Part shown: piece after piece, positions 42,577-54,824 of the stretch | How the letters are laid out: the number at the start of each line of letters is the position of its first letter | How positions within the stretch are numbered: position 1 is the stretch's first letter | Origin: Chionoecetes opilio | Lineage: Eukaryota > Arthropoda > Malacostraca > Decapoda > Majidae | Length of the DNA: 64,000 bases | Direction: 5' to 3' | Assembly: GCA_016584305.1 (NCBI GenBank) | Contig: JACEEZ010019833.1 | Location: forward strand, 37,501-101,500 | Notes under the pieces: generated by a model | What the model was told of the DNA's origin: nothing | Database searches by the model: none | What the model saw: only the letters and a program-made list of their open reading frames with translations | Program-made: the position numbers and the translations under genes

Positions 42577-43731
42577 ATGAGTTGGGAAGATACCATATTC
42601 GCCGAGGTGAAAACGAAGGAGGAGGAGGAGGAGGATGCAGACAGAGTGAGACGGTTGAAAGATTTAGCTGTTGAAATAAGAGCTGAGAGAATGAAGAGAA
42701 TTGAATTAAGAGAATTAAGGTCACAGCAAAATCAAACGAACCCTTTCCATGCCCCTCAATTATCCACGAATAGCGTGAAAGAGGGACTCATCAAACCTCG
42801 AGATATTCCAGTATTGGAGTTACATCAACTACAAGGCCTTGACGCAACGGCCCGCCTCCAAATGTGCTTTGAATTAATAGAACAATGTAGCTCGAGCGAC
42901 GCGACACGCATCCAAATTGCAAAAGGGAGAGTGAACTCAGAACTCTCAATCTTAATTCACAGCTATCAAACGAACCATAAAGTAGAGACTTGGGCGACAC
43001 TTAGAAATCTTTTCGAGACCGAGTTCGCCACCGAAGTGAGTGTTGATAGAGCCTGGCAGGAATAGGAGACAATGGGTTACGACTGGGGGGAATCTCCTCA
43101 AGCTTTCACCCATCGTTTTATTTGCCAACATGCGGTGATTGCGACAAAACTCCCAAATGAAAAATTCCCCGACCGTGATAAGACAATAAAGAGAAAACTG
43201 TGGTATGGCCTACCAGTCGCGTCGCGAGAGAAACTAGAAGGATTCCTAGATGAAGGCTATCCCCTTAAAAAATTCATAGACCGTCTCGAGCACGAACGCC
43301 AACTGCTCGAAGAGAGACACACTCCAAGGGTTAATATGATCTCAGCACATAAGAAAGAAGGAAAAATGCTAGACGAAAAAGAAACAAATAGTTCCATACA
43401 CTTCCCAAACTCCGAGACCACCAAAGACGAAGTGGAGGAGCTAAGACAACAAATCCGAGAAATTCAGGCCCGTTTGGCCCAAGAGAAAACAGAAAAACCA
43501 CACCTCCACACGGGTCCTTCACAATTTGAAACACCCACTCGCAAGTACTGCGCTTATTGTTAGACACAAACACATAACCTTCAGGAATGTTGGAGAAAAT
43601 CTCCATTAGGTCATTGTTTCGACTGTCGCAAATTCGGTTGCCGGAGGGGAAATCGAAATTGTCCTGGACGTGCCCAGGCAAGTAACACTCAAAATCCGAG
43701 TCAAACCCAAAACTCAAGACAATTATCATGA
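42577..43731 (+). pseudogene. gag of gypsy element, with in-frame stops
   Basis: Starts 23 bp after the SGNH-like frame. The N-terminal part is charged and helical (RRLKDLAVEIRAERMKRIEL), then a capsid-like region (LQGLDATARLQMCFELIEQC, WATLRNLFETEFATE, FTHRFICQHAVIATKLPN). A coiled-coil (EVEELRQQIREIQARLAQEK) precedes zinc knuckles. TAG at 43063-43065 interrupts the capsid, TAG at 43561-43563 lies inside the first CX2CX4HX4C knuckle (Cys 43549, Cys 43558, His 43573, Cys 43588), and TGA at 43729-43731 ends the frame just before protease. A second Cys-rich motif (CFDCRKFGC..C) follows the first. All lie in one frame with pol. Confidence 0.75.
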
Positions 43732-46700
43732 CTAGACGGTCACGATATTTCACCCACGATCCATGTAAATATTAACGGGAAAATAGTAGAAGCTATAGTA
43801 GACACAGGGAGTGGTTATACTTTAATCAAAGAATGTACCGCAAAACGAATCGGAGGGGAAATAAATAAACGACGGAATCCTCCTCACCTCGTGGGAATCA
43901 CAGACACCCCGTTGAAAATTCTCGGCATGATATGGGCAGAAATTGAAATCGGTGACGGACAAAAGTTTAAAAAGTGGTTCCCCGTTATTCCAGACTCTTA
44001 TCTCAACGGCGATGTGCTTCTTGGTTGTGATATACTCACAAAGGCCACCCTCATCTGGGATGGGAAAAGTAGAGCGATGCGCTGGGGTGACACCCCCCAT
44101 ACCGTTAATCATCTTCAGCGAAAAAGAAACAAAATCAAAAGGATACACCGAAATCCTGTGGAACTAGCGAGCCCGTTACAGATATCATCACAAATAAACC
44201 TTTTCAATCCGGTGAAAGTAAACCCTTACCACTCCATGTTTATGCAGGTGAACGTAAACGAGATTCCAGGCTCTGAACTACTTGTTTATCCTCAGGAAAG
44301 AGTTAGTAAAACTAGTCACCCCTACTTAGTACAAGTGACATCAGAAAGTTCTATCTATGTCCCCTTCACGAATAATACCAAGAAGGAAAAGTTTTTTCGC
44401 AAAGGTTCATACGAAAAGGTAGAAATTTCTCCATCGAAAACAATCAATTCCATTCATGAAATACACAATGACTTGATACCGGGAAACGATAAAGTACAGC
44501 CAAAAGGAACCCGAACCCAAAGGCTGAAAGAATTAATCAAGGGACAAAAATGGCAACACTTGACGGTTTCAGAACAAGAGTTACAAGAAGTAATTCTAGA
44601 GAATGATCCGCTTTTCATCTTAGACCAAAATGAATTGGGACTCATAAGTGGTCCTCCGGTTCATATAAAGGTGGATGACCCTCAACCCAGTCGAGGACCT
44701 ACGTACCGTTATCCCGAGAAAGCCAAGGAGCTAATTTCACATATGCTTCAAGACATGGAAGACAGAAATATCATAGAACGGTCCACGGCCGCATGGTTAT
44801 CACCGATCGTCTTGGTAAATAAACCGGATGGTAGTAAGAGAATGTGTTTAGATTATCGACACATAAATAAACACCTCGCCACTGACATCTACCCACTTCC
44901 AAGACAAGAGGAATTGGTAGAACAAGCCGCGGGTCAAAAGTATTATGTTACATGCGCGAAGCATATTTCCAGATATTACTCGATGACGAAAGCCGCGATC
45001 TCACCACCTTCAGCGATGGTGTCACCTTATATCGTTTTCGACGCCTACCGTTCGGACTAAACTGCTCCCCCGCTATATTTTCCCGGCGGATGGCTTCAGT
45101 ATTAACTCCTCTCCTTCAGAAGGGATGGGTAAAAAACTACCTAGACGACTTAATTCTATGGGCTCCTACGTTCCCTCTTCTTGTGGAGCGCCTTAAATAA
45201 CTCTTCGGACTCCTCACCACGAATGGGGTGAAACTTAACTTCAGTAAATGTACTTTCGGACTAAAAGAAGTCCCTTTTCTAGGCCATCGAATCTCAGCAG
45301 AGGGAAGTAAACCGGATTTGAAAAATGTGGAAGCAGTATCTAAAATGAAAGCTCCCAAAACGGTCAAGGAAGTCCGACGTTTCTTAGGGATGTGTGGTAG
45401 GGTGATGTTGGCGGCGCTGATGGCAATGTACCGCGTCACGGAGAGCATTATGGGCTCCGCGGTGGTCACGGCTACGCAAGGTGTAAGGCAGGGACTGTCT
45501 ACCTCTTGTTTCTTGTTCACTATATTTGTTAATGAATTGATAAAAAGAATAAAGAATGCATGCCAACCTGAACCCTTTCTACAATGGTTACATATATTAC
45601 TGCTAATGGACGATACTGTTTTATTGTCAACGACACGGACTGGTATTATGAATAAACTGGATGTATTGCGCATTTTTTGTCATGAGTATGGTATGAAAGT
45701 GAATGTTGGCAAGACAAAATTTTTTGTCATAAATGGTGAGGCTGGTGACAGGGAACCGCTGTGTGTGGGTGACATAGTGGTGGAGCACTGTGACAGTTAT
45801 GTATATCTGGGTTCCCCCTTTACATGTGATGGCTCTGTTTCATCGGCAGTGAAAGAACATGCCAAGGTAAAGATCTGCCAAGTTTTGAAATTTGTTTCTT
45901 TTATAGAAAAAACAATTGTGTTCCGTTCATCGTTAAACGTCGAGTGTTTGATGCAGCCCTCACGTCGTCACTTTTGTATGGATGTGAATCGTGGTTCGGT
46001 GCCGACACGAAACCTGTTATTAAACTGTACCACTGGGCTATGAAAGCGTTGTTAGGGGTAAGAAAGAACACATCTAATCTTGTCTGTTATGCTGAACTGG
46101 GGTACCCGACTTTGTCAGACTTTTTACAACATAAACAGCACAATTTTTTTCATAGGTTATGGCTAGAAAGGTCTGGCATGGAGGATGATCCCTTTTCTTT
46201 TGTTGTTAGAATTTCTATTGCAATGAATACACCTGTTGCCAAGATTATAAATAGATATACACGAGATGAAGTCACGGACATGTCCTTATTGGTAGGAAAT
46301 GTACATAGGGCTATTTTGTCGTCAGATACGTCGAGATGTAATGTATATATGGACATTAATCCTACGATGAGAGTGCATGATGTTTATAAACAGAGACATA
46401 CAGTAAATGATCTGCACAGAGTCTCGTTCACGAGGTTCAGAGTTTCAGGGCATTCACTGGCTATTGAGACGGGACGGTGGAACAGGCGGGGGCGTGGTCG
46501 CCTTCCTGTGGAGGAGCGTGTGTGTGTATGTGGATCAGTCCAGACGGAGAGGCATGTCGTGGAGAGTTGTCCTGTGACTCAATATTTGAAAGATAGTTAC
46601 ACATTTAACACTTTGGATGATTTGTTTTGCAATTTTAGTAATGATGTTATGTGCAAGATTGTTTATGATATATTGCGGGCGTATGATTAGTTGTGTAGTT

Positions 46701-48843
46701 GTTAAAGTGTGTTTTCGGAGTATATTATGTGTCTTGTAATCATACCCAATAATGTAATGGTTTGTTCATGATATTATAGTTGTTAGGGTTTGTTTCGGAG
46801 TAAGATTAACCTTCTTGGACTACAACTAGTTGTTATATTTATAATGATAGGTACCATTGTATATTTTACTGTAATCTTAAATTATGAATGTGATTATGTT
46901 TGCTTGTAGTCAATAAACTAAACTAAACTAACTGTGGTTTCTATAGGAAACATGTTCCTTCATTTGCGAAAGTTGCTACTCCACTTACTAACTTAACTAG
47001 AGCTCACGTCATTTTCGCCTGGACGGATGAGTGCCAACACGCGTTCGAACATCTCAAATCGTGTCTGATTAACGCGCCTGTCCTGGTTAGGGCGCAAATA
47101 CATGAACCTTTCATCCTTACGACGGACGCGAGTAACACCCACGTCGGAGGCGTCCTAAGTCAAATTCAATCAAATGGTTCAAACTGCCCCATAGGGTATT
47201 TCTCCAAGAAATTAAATTCTTGCGAAACCCGTTACTCAGCCACCGATAAGGAAGCGTTGGCTATAGTTCTCACCTGTAGGAATTTCCATCATTATCTCTG
47301 GGGCTCGCAGTTCTCGATCGTCACGGATCACCAACCCCTCACCAGTATATTTAAAAGAAAAACTAAATCTCCCGGATGACCAGATGGATCCTGGAAATGC
47401 GCGAATATAACTATGTGGTTAAATACCTGAAAGGTAAGGATAACTTCGTCGCCGATCATCTGTCACGCCCCGTTGGGGTGATAACCCGTCGGCCAGAGAC
47501 TACTTGGCTAGGACTAAATCAACAACAATTCAAACTACGACAACGGGAAGAGCCCGTGTGGCAAGAATTGGTAGACTATCTGGAGGGAGGTCGAGTGCCT
47601 ACGAAACGCATACCGAAAGCCACTCTAGATCAATTTGCAGTAATAAATGAAATACTGTACTATGTCCGAGAGAAAACAGATGGAAGCCTACACTATGTCC
47701 TCATAATTCTTCGTAGTATGACTATCCCCGCTCTCCAACATGCGCATGAATTATCAGGTCATTTAGGACAAAAGAAAACCATTAAGAAGGCCGAGGAACT
47801 ATACTATTGGACAAATTTGAAAGTAGATGTGTGTGAGTATGTCAAAAATTGTGTAACATGTCAAAGATTCAAAGGGAATAGCGGGTTACAACAACCCTGG
47901 AAGGAATTACCCCCAGTGGACAAAACATTAGAGAGGATAGGGATAGATCTTACTGATATGGTAGCCGGAGCACAAGGTTACCGCTATGTTATGACGGTAG
48001 TCGACCATTACAGTAGGTTTGTTAGGTTTTTCCCCCTTAAGACCAAACACACTACACACACAATAAATACCATGTGGCAGTACCTGGCCGACTATGGGAC
48101 ACCACGCAACATCGTCCTGGACAACGGAGGAGAATTCACCAGCAAGGAGCTCCAGCAGTTCTGCACACGACACCAAATCACTCTCTGTTATACGACCCCC
48201 TACCACCCTCAAGGAAACTCGGTGACCGAGAGGATGCACAGGACTCTTAAGTCAGTCCTCTCGACCCTGTGTCAAGGTCACCCTCTTCGCTGGCCCACGT
48301 TGTTGCAGCCGTGCCAAATCACCATGAATCAAGTGGTACACACCTCCACTGGGACAACAACCCTATTTCGCTTTCTTCTCTCGCCATGCCCCCAGGCTAG
48401 TTGGGACATCCTTACCCGGCGTTGAGGGAGAACAAGACGACATGAACGTGGCCCACGCCCTAATCCGAGAGACCCATCAGAAAATGTCGCGTCGGTACAG
48501 AGACGTCGCAAACCGAAAGCGGAAAAATCAAGTGGTGGAGGTAGGAGCACTGGTATGGGTCAGGAAAGAGACCACCATACCAGGCACATGCTGTAAACTA
48601 AATGTGAAATGGGATGGGATCTACAGAGTAGTGGAGGTACGTTTGAGTGGCAGTGTATATGTGTTGAAAAATGTTTTCACGGGAAAGGAAGTGCAACGGG
48701 CCGCCGAGCAAGTGAAGCCTTATCACGGCAGTGAAGAGTGGTTGATAGAACCGATAGAAAGTGTCTTACAACCCAATCCGGTGGATGAACAATTAGCCCC
48801 TCGTATAAGGCGACCTCCTAAAAGGCTCATCGAGGAAGACTGA
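43732..48843 (+). pseudogene. pol of gypsy element (protease-RT-RNase H-integrase), interrupted
   Basis: Same frame as gag at first. Protease VDTGSGYTLI at 43798-43827. RT: LDYRHINKHLATDIYPLPR (~44853), frameshift near 44946, REAYFQILLD, RLPFGLNCSPAIFS, YLDDLILW (catalytic YxDD, ~45137), stop TAA at 45198-45200, FSKCTFG and FLGHRIS. A LINE splits it at 45399-46932. Then ILTTDASNTHVGGVLSQ of RNase H (~47110), TRYSATDKEALA and ILEMREYNYVVKYLKGKDN (frame change near 47372). Integrase: zinc-binding H..HLGQKKT..CVTCQ, then GIDLTDM, IVLDNGGEF and SVTERMHR giving D, D and E of the DDE triad; frame change near 48360; C-terminal LVWVRKE..YRVVEV and PPKRLIEED. Not functional as it stands. Confidence 0.85.
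45399..46932 (+). mobile_element. LINE inserted in gypsy RT
   Basis: 5'-truncated LINE of the same family as 3135-4787. TGTGGT occurs at 45393-45398 and 46933-46938, the target duplication. The RT starts at MLAALMAMYRVTESIMG, with GVRQGLSTSCFLF and catalytic LLLMDDTVLLS (~45601). A frameshift near 45930 precedes FDAALTSSLLYGCESWFGAD, MKALLGVRKNTSNLVCYAEL and a C-terminal Cys motif (CVCGSVQTERHVVESCP), ending ILRAYD at 46690. The 3' tail is CAATAAACTAAACTAAACTA. Only one frameshift, so it is younger or less decayed than the copy in the MAM intron. Confidence 0.9.
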
Positions 48844-49403
48844 GTGACATTTTAGGTTAAGATGTGTTAGGAGTAGATCCTGAGTCAAGGAATTGAGTGT
48901 GTGTCGGACTAGATGAAACAATTTGGTCTAGGAGATTTCTCATTTCTCGAATTCGGAGTATCTACTTTCACGGGCTCAGCCTGGTTCGGTGAGAGGAGTA
49001 TTTTAATTCGAGATAGTCGTACGGCTACTCAACTACAGTCAGCCAGCTTGAGGTGTAGTGAATATTTCAAGACTTGTTAGGCGCTTGTCAGTTACCATGA
49101 GTCTAGCCGGCGTGCGCCTCTGGGACATTCCTAGCAACGAGAATTAGGTACTGAGTCAGGTTTTGACGACCACGTTACTGCCCAGGTTGGAGGTTGATTG
49201 GGATACTTCCTTCTCATTGAATATTCGTGTAATCTAAACACATTCAGATACCCGTTCAAAGAATAGAAGGATTTCCAGTAAATTAACCATAAATGCGTCC
49301 CATTCACACACATTCTCTTGACAAAGATATCGAAAGGAAACGGAGGGTCAGTAAGTAGCTAATTTGATGTTTAAAAATTTAATTCTCCCGGAGAATAAAC
49401 GTG
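48844..49403 (+). other. gypsy untranslated region before 3' LTR
   Basis: No domain-bearing frame. A purine-rich AAAGGAAACGGAGGGT lies at ~49333, some 60 bp before the LTR; a polypurine tract directly at the LTR edge is not obvious (CCCGGAGAATAAACGTG). Confidence 0.5.
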
Positions 49404-50956
49404 TGTAGTGCCGGGAAATTCCAAGAGAAATGATGGAAATTCCCATCATACGATGCCCGAGTTATATCTATGAAAGGAAAGAGAAGGTTTCAATAACCAT
49501 ATGTTTAATCTAGAACTAATGGTTGCCTAAATCCAGTATATAGGGGAACAGGTTATTTATTATAATAAGGCCATTCAAATTATTTCTTTTCTCGCATTAT
49601 TTATCTTTCATTCGTATGTTCTCTCTCTCTCTCTTCCATTCCTATCTTCCCCCCTCCATTCTCCTCCCCCCCCCCCACACGCCAGAGTCACAAGTCATGA
49701 TATGTGAGACATTTATTTCGCGATTGCAAATAACTTGTAGAGTCAAAACTTCTAATTCCCCCCTTATCCTCCTGGCAGATCGAATAACACTCTTAGATTC
49801 TGAGCGTCCTTAAAAACAGACCAAATAGAGTTGTGTTACGCATGTAAATGTATAGGTTAGTCGAGTCATTCGCTGAATTAAAAGTCGACCAAGTTCCTTT
49901 CACGACTCCAAATACCTCGTCACTCTCAAAAGCGTGTTCGTAGGGTTGTCCTATGTGAAGTAAAACTCTCCCCGAATATTAGAGTCATAAATTAAATTTT
50001 CCTACATCAAATTAAAAGAATTGGGTCATAGGCACTCATTTCATACGTATATTTACTTCCTTAGCTAATAAGAGTCGTTCGACGATTCATATCCCCTTCA
50101 GGGGAAGCCTCTCATGAGTATCCAAACATGTCCCTTTTTCCCGCTAATCCTCCTACCTTCCCTCTGTATAGACCACGCGGGTATCACTCTCTTCTCCGCC
50201 CCTGTCAAGGTAAGACATACAGAAATTCACCTCCATCTTTCCCCTTGTTATAGGATATATATCTATATATATACCGTTGTTTAATGTTCATTAACGCATA
50301 GGTAGCATGTCATGCCCTTACAAGGGTTATAATCACTCTCTTCTCCGCCCCTGTCAAGGTTTCGGCGAGTGACTCAGTCTGGGGAGAAACCCAGTCACAT
50401 GGTCGTGTGAACACAAACAGTTTCATTACTCTCACATTTTCCCTCTCCTATATTCTCCATGTAGGCTATATCTATGGTGTTCAGCTTGTGTGTATGTAGA
50501 TGGTAGTTCTAAGAATATAGTCCAGTGAGGTAGGTTATGCTCTTTAGAGCTTTCCTTCGCAAGATTAAAAACATACATGTACCTAAGTTTCAACCAGGAA
50601 TAATTTCTTGTTAAATAAACCAAATGAATTAAAGTAGAGATTCTTTGTTCCTTGCAAAAACCCCAGGCGACTATTCCCTTGTTATGGAAATATTTCCCCA
50701 CGTCCCAAGAGAGGTTCAGACCTACTCGGTATACTAACAGTATCCCCACGACTACCGAAATCCTTATATAGTAAATCGTGTTCAAGGGGTAGACCATAGG
50801 ACTACCCGCTTGGACTGGTGGCAGCAATCCCCTACTAAAACTAAGTTTATTCCAATTCAGCTGTGACGAGGAGAATTTATTCGTCAGTGGAGAATTATCT
50901 CAATAAATTTCATTCCAACACACAGGTGTCAAGACGTAAAAGACCCTGGCATCACA
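49404..50956 (+). repeat. 3' LTR
   Basis: 1553 bp, aligned by eye with the 5' LTR over its full length. Differences are a few substitutions (for example GATGCCCGAG for GATTCCCGAG) and short indels, mainly in pyrimidine-rich and TA runs. Confidence 0.9.
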
Positions 50957-51063
50957 CATGCACACACAAACACAAACACAAATACAAACACAAACACAAA
51001 TACAAACACAAACACAAACACAAACACAAATACATGTATCAGAAACACCCAAAATTCCCCAAG
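50957..51063 (+). repeat. (CA)n/(CAAACA)n repeat
   Basis: CACACAAACACAAACACAAA type repeat to about 51033. With the (CA)n left of the 5' LTR it forms the original target of the gypsy insertion. Confidence 0.8.
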
Positions 51064-51065
51064 TA

Positions 51066-51138
51066 CACACAAACCTCGATTTCCCGGATATCGGATTTGC
51101 CGGACAAAATCCGAGGTCCGGGGATATGTCAGTCCGGA

Positions 51139-51171
<33 letters not shown>

Positions 51172-51786
51172 GTTGAAATGCCTGGTCCTGTTCGTAAATT
51201 GACCAAGTTGTCCGGCGGTCCGAGCGTCTCCTGTCACCTCTGGTCAGTGTCCGCGCCTCCCGCCAGGTGGCAGCATATTCAGCGGTCGTATTGTTTACAT
51301 TTGGGCACACAACATTCACGGTTCACCTGCACAGCCTCCGTCAGTCACCTGACTCCCACTGCCCCTGGTGCAAGAACATTTCTGAGACTATTGAACACTT
51401 TCTGCTGCCTCCCGCCAGGTGGCAGCATGCTCAGCGGTCGTATTGTTTACATTTGGGCACACGACACTCACGGTTCACCTGTACGGCCTCCGTTAGTCCC
51501 CTGACCCCCACTGCCCCTGGTGCAGGAACGTCTCTTGAGACTATTGAACACTTTCTGCTGCCTCCCGCCAGGTGGCTGCATGCTCAGCGGACGTAAAAGT
51601 CCGCGGCGGGGCAGTTGATATTGTCGGTTGCCGGACAGTAAATACTAGAGTAGGATAAACGTCCGGGGGTGGGTAATGACATCGGACCTTTTTTTTTTTT
51701 TTTTTTTTTTTACTTGCGATTCCCGGACTTTTGCGGTTCCCGGACCAGTGCTCCCCCTATTAGTCCGGGAAATCGAGGTTTGTGTG
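51066..51786 (+). mobile_element. TA-flanked TIR element with 153-bp repeats (copy B)
   Basis: Inverted ends CACACAAACCTCGATTTCCC at 51066 and GGGAAATCGAGGTTTGTGTG ending 51786 are perfect, and TA stands on both sides (51064-51065, 51787-51788). It contains a poly(T) run (51141-51169), about two 153-bp units (51278-51590) and a second poly(T) run (51690-51711). There is no transposase, so it is non-autonomous. TA target and terminal motif suggest the Tc1/mariner/pogo group. Confidence 0.85.
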
Positions 51787-52904
51787 TAGTACATTTTTCT
51801 CCGAGTCTCCGCGCATCTGTATCGGGCAGGGCTGGGAATCTTCCTGCTGTGACGTCGCCGAGCCGTGGAGCGTCTTATGTTGATCGCCAGTTGTGGTTTG
51901 AGAGCTCAGAGAATTTACAGATTTTGAATGCGGATCATTTAAAAACGGGTGACTGGATGCAAAAAGTGACAACATATTGTTGATATACTCGATCAGGGCT
52001 ATATTTTGACTGCATTAAATCAGGAATGATGAAATGGTCTGGACGATTACTTTAAAATAACCTATACGGGGATGGGACAATCTATCAACCATGCATTGAT
52101 ATTATTTAGGTACATTTTACAAAACAATGGGCTGTTATTTATGTGCATTTGTGCAATATGCTCTTTAAGTCTGCAACTTTTTAGAGATGTGATGATATTG
52201 ATTTTTGACCTACCTCATTTACTATTAAACTCATTCCTTGGAACTAACTCAAGTTAGGATTTAATTTCATCCTGGCAAGACACTACTCTTGCACTCCATC
52301 GCTCCTCTTTCTTGGTTATTCCAACACTGTCCTTCCTTTTTAGATTTTACCTTCCATATAGTACACTTTCATTGCTATCACACAATGCAACTGAAGTGTT
52401 ATATTTTCCAAATTAATTGAGGTAAATACTTTATTTAATGTCTTAATTAAAACTACATGAATACATGAGTATTGTTTATTGGTTCCATATTAATAATTTA
52501 GAAGTGAAAAATTACTCATAATACACAGTGTGATGTGAAAATGTCCTTGTAAGCTGAATTTTTATGTTTTCCAAACAAAATCTTCATATATATTCATTCT
52601 TATATCTATGTGTATTGTTTTCAAGGCCCTTAAGCATGTATTGGTACAATACACTTCCGAAAATGGAAAATACATGGTAAAATACGCTTCCGAGTATTTT
52701 TCCGTAGAGCTAAGCTAAATAAAAAGGGACCGAAAAGTATTATTGGGCGACAAAGGGTTAAACACGAACCTCCGCTCAAGATGGCTGCCGCTATAATAAA
52801 GTGTAAACAGACAGGGCAAGAGACTACGAGCATAAACAGAGATCGCTAGACTAAAGATTTCAAATCTACTACAAACGTATTTCGTTTTTTCTATTGGTAT
52901 AAGC
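51787..52904. other. AT-rich stretch without gene
   Basis: No coding feature supported. An ATACACTTCCGAAAATGGAA / ATACGCTTCCGAGTATTTTT pair at 52649-52700 is a short imperfect repeat. Confidence 0.45.
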
Positions 52905-53125
52905 AGAGATGGGCACGGTATCGATAATTCGATAAAAAGTTAATTATATTTAATAAAATTGTGGAAAATAAATATAATAAATAAATTAATAAACTCAGAA
53001 CAATGGAACCACTTTACAAATATTTTAATTTCTTAAAAAGCTAATATTGGCAGCTTGGGGACCCCTAGTGGCATCGGGGGCCCTAGGCGACCGCATAGTT
53101 CGCCTATAGGAGGAAACGGCCCTGC
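52905..53125. mobile_element. GGGCA-type (hAT-like) element end and a second hAT-like end
   Basis: AGCAGAGATGGGCACGGTAT then a palindromic TATCGATAATTCGATA resembles the left end at 27222. Just before the LINE, CCTAGGCGACCGCATAGTTC then CGCCTATAGG and ACGGCCCTG resemble the end of another hAT-type repeat. Neither has a located partner. Confidence 0.4.
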
Positions 53126-54819
53126 GTGTCGGACATGGATGGGCAAATAGCTCGTTGGGCTGAGTACTTTGGGCAGTTGTTCACGGTGGACCCTCCAACT
53201 GAGCTGCTTCACACCACTGGGTTACAGGCAGTGGATGCCGATCCTCCCATTGACGAAACTGCACTCTCTATTGACGAAGTCAGAGAGGCTGTAGCAAAGT
53301 TGAGGGGTGGAAAGGCAGCTGGTGTTTGTAATATCAGTGCGGAGCTCCTCAAAGCTGGGGGTGAGGCCATGATACGCGGGTTGCATGCTGTCCTGACTGC
53401 CGTGTGGCAATCAGGTACCGTTCCTCCTGACTGGAAAAGGGGGCTGATCGTCCCTATCTGGAAAGGGAAAGGGGACCGTCAGGACTGCAACAATTACCGC
53501 GGTATTACACTGCTCAGCGTACCTGGCAAGGTGCTTGCCCATCTATTGCTGACACGGATCCGCAGTCATCTGCTGAACTATCAAAGACCTCAGCAGTCTG
53601 GGTTCACGCCTGGTAAGTCAACAACGGAACGTATCCTAGCGCTTCGTGTCTTGGTGGAACGCCGACGTGAGTTTCGACAGGTGATGCTTGCAGCCTATGT
53701 TGATCTCAAGAAGGCGTTTGACTCAGTGCATCGTGAGTCACTCTGGGATCTTTTGCGACTTCAAGGGATTCCTGCAAGGACTATTGGTTTGATGAATGGT
53801 CTGTATTCTGGGACTGAGAGTGCTGTGAAGTGTGGGGGAGGTGTATCCAGCTTCTTTCCTGTTAATATAGGAGTGAGGCAAGGGTGCGTTCTTGCCCCAT
53901 ACCTTTTCAACACTAGTATGGACTGGGTATTGGGCAAAGTTGTAGATCAAAGTGATTGTGGAGCATCCCTCGGCAACACCAAGATCACTGATCTTGTTTT
54001 TGCCGATGATGCAGTAATCTTTGCTGAGTCGCTGGAGGTCCTGGTGATGGTTCTCGATGCGCTGCACGAGGAGGCAAAGCCGTTGGGACTTGAGGTCTCC
54101 TGGCTAAAGACCAAAGTCCAGGTTTTTGGAGGCTTACAAGATGAAACAGTACAGTCTATTCATGCGTGCGGCGAGGCCATTGAGATCTTGGAAAGTTTTA
54201 CATACCTTGGTAGCGCAGTCCATAATGACGGCGGGTCACGTCAAGAAGTCTTACGGCGGATTGGCATAGCCCACGGTGTTATGGACTCGCTCAGCAGGAG
54301 TATTTGGCGTTGTCGGTACCTGTGCAGGAGGACAAAGGTCCGGATCTTCAAGTCGCTTGTGATCCCGGTCTTACTCTATGGTTGTGAGACATGGACACTA
54401 AATAGCGACTTGAAGAGACGAATCGATGTCTTTGGTAATAAGTGTCTTCGCAGAATCATGGGGTATCGCTGGGATGATTACGTGTCAAATCAGCGATTGC
54501 ACCGTGAGACTGAATCGAGGCCTATTACCTGCATGATCCATCAGCGCCAACTCCGGCTATATGGGCATGTGGCACGTTACCTTGAAACCTATCCTTCCCA
54601 TCGGGTTGTATCTGTAAGAGACAATCCGGCGTGGAGGAGGCCAAGGGGGCCCAAGCGAGCCCACAAGGCTCGTTGCTGGGGCTAGTTGATGTTTCTTGTC
54701 GTGTGCTCCTTGGAATGGGAAAGGAGCCTGCATGGGGACTCGCGCGTGGTGACCCTCGGGAGTGCCGTCGTAGGGTGGGCGAGGCGACGCGCCCCCCGGC
54801 GTATGCCCCCAATGATTGA
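53126..54819 (+). pseudogene. RTE-like LINE (copy 2), 5'-truncated
   Basis: Begins in the region before the RT (MSDMDGQIARWAEYFGQLFT) and is highly similar to 28598-30278. The RT is intact by eye: AYVDLKKAFDSVHR, GVRQGCVLAP (motif B with Gly, unlike copy 1) and LVFADDAVIFAE at ~53996. An 8-9-bp insertion near 54648 (CCAAGCGA) shifts the frame, stopping at 54685; the original frame resumes to YAPND at 54819. Tail AATGATTGATTGA. Confidence 0.85.
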
Positions 54820-54824
54820 TTGAT

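Larger units (their letters stand above)
40493..50956 (+). mobile_element. complete Ty3/gypsy LTR retrotransposon
   Basis: Two near-identical LTRs of ~1.55-1.57 kb (TGTAGTGCC..GGCATCACA) enclose a primer-binding site, an SGNH-like frame, gag and pol in the order protease, RT, RNase H, integrase, which defines Ty3/gypsy. CATG stands on both sides (40489-40492 and 50957-50960), the target duplication, in a (CA)n repeat. Pol is broken by stops, frameshifts and a 1.5-kb LINE. Confidence 0.92.
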
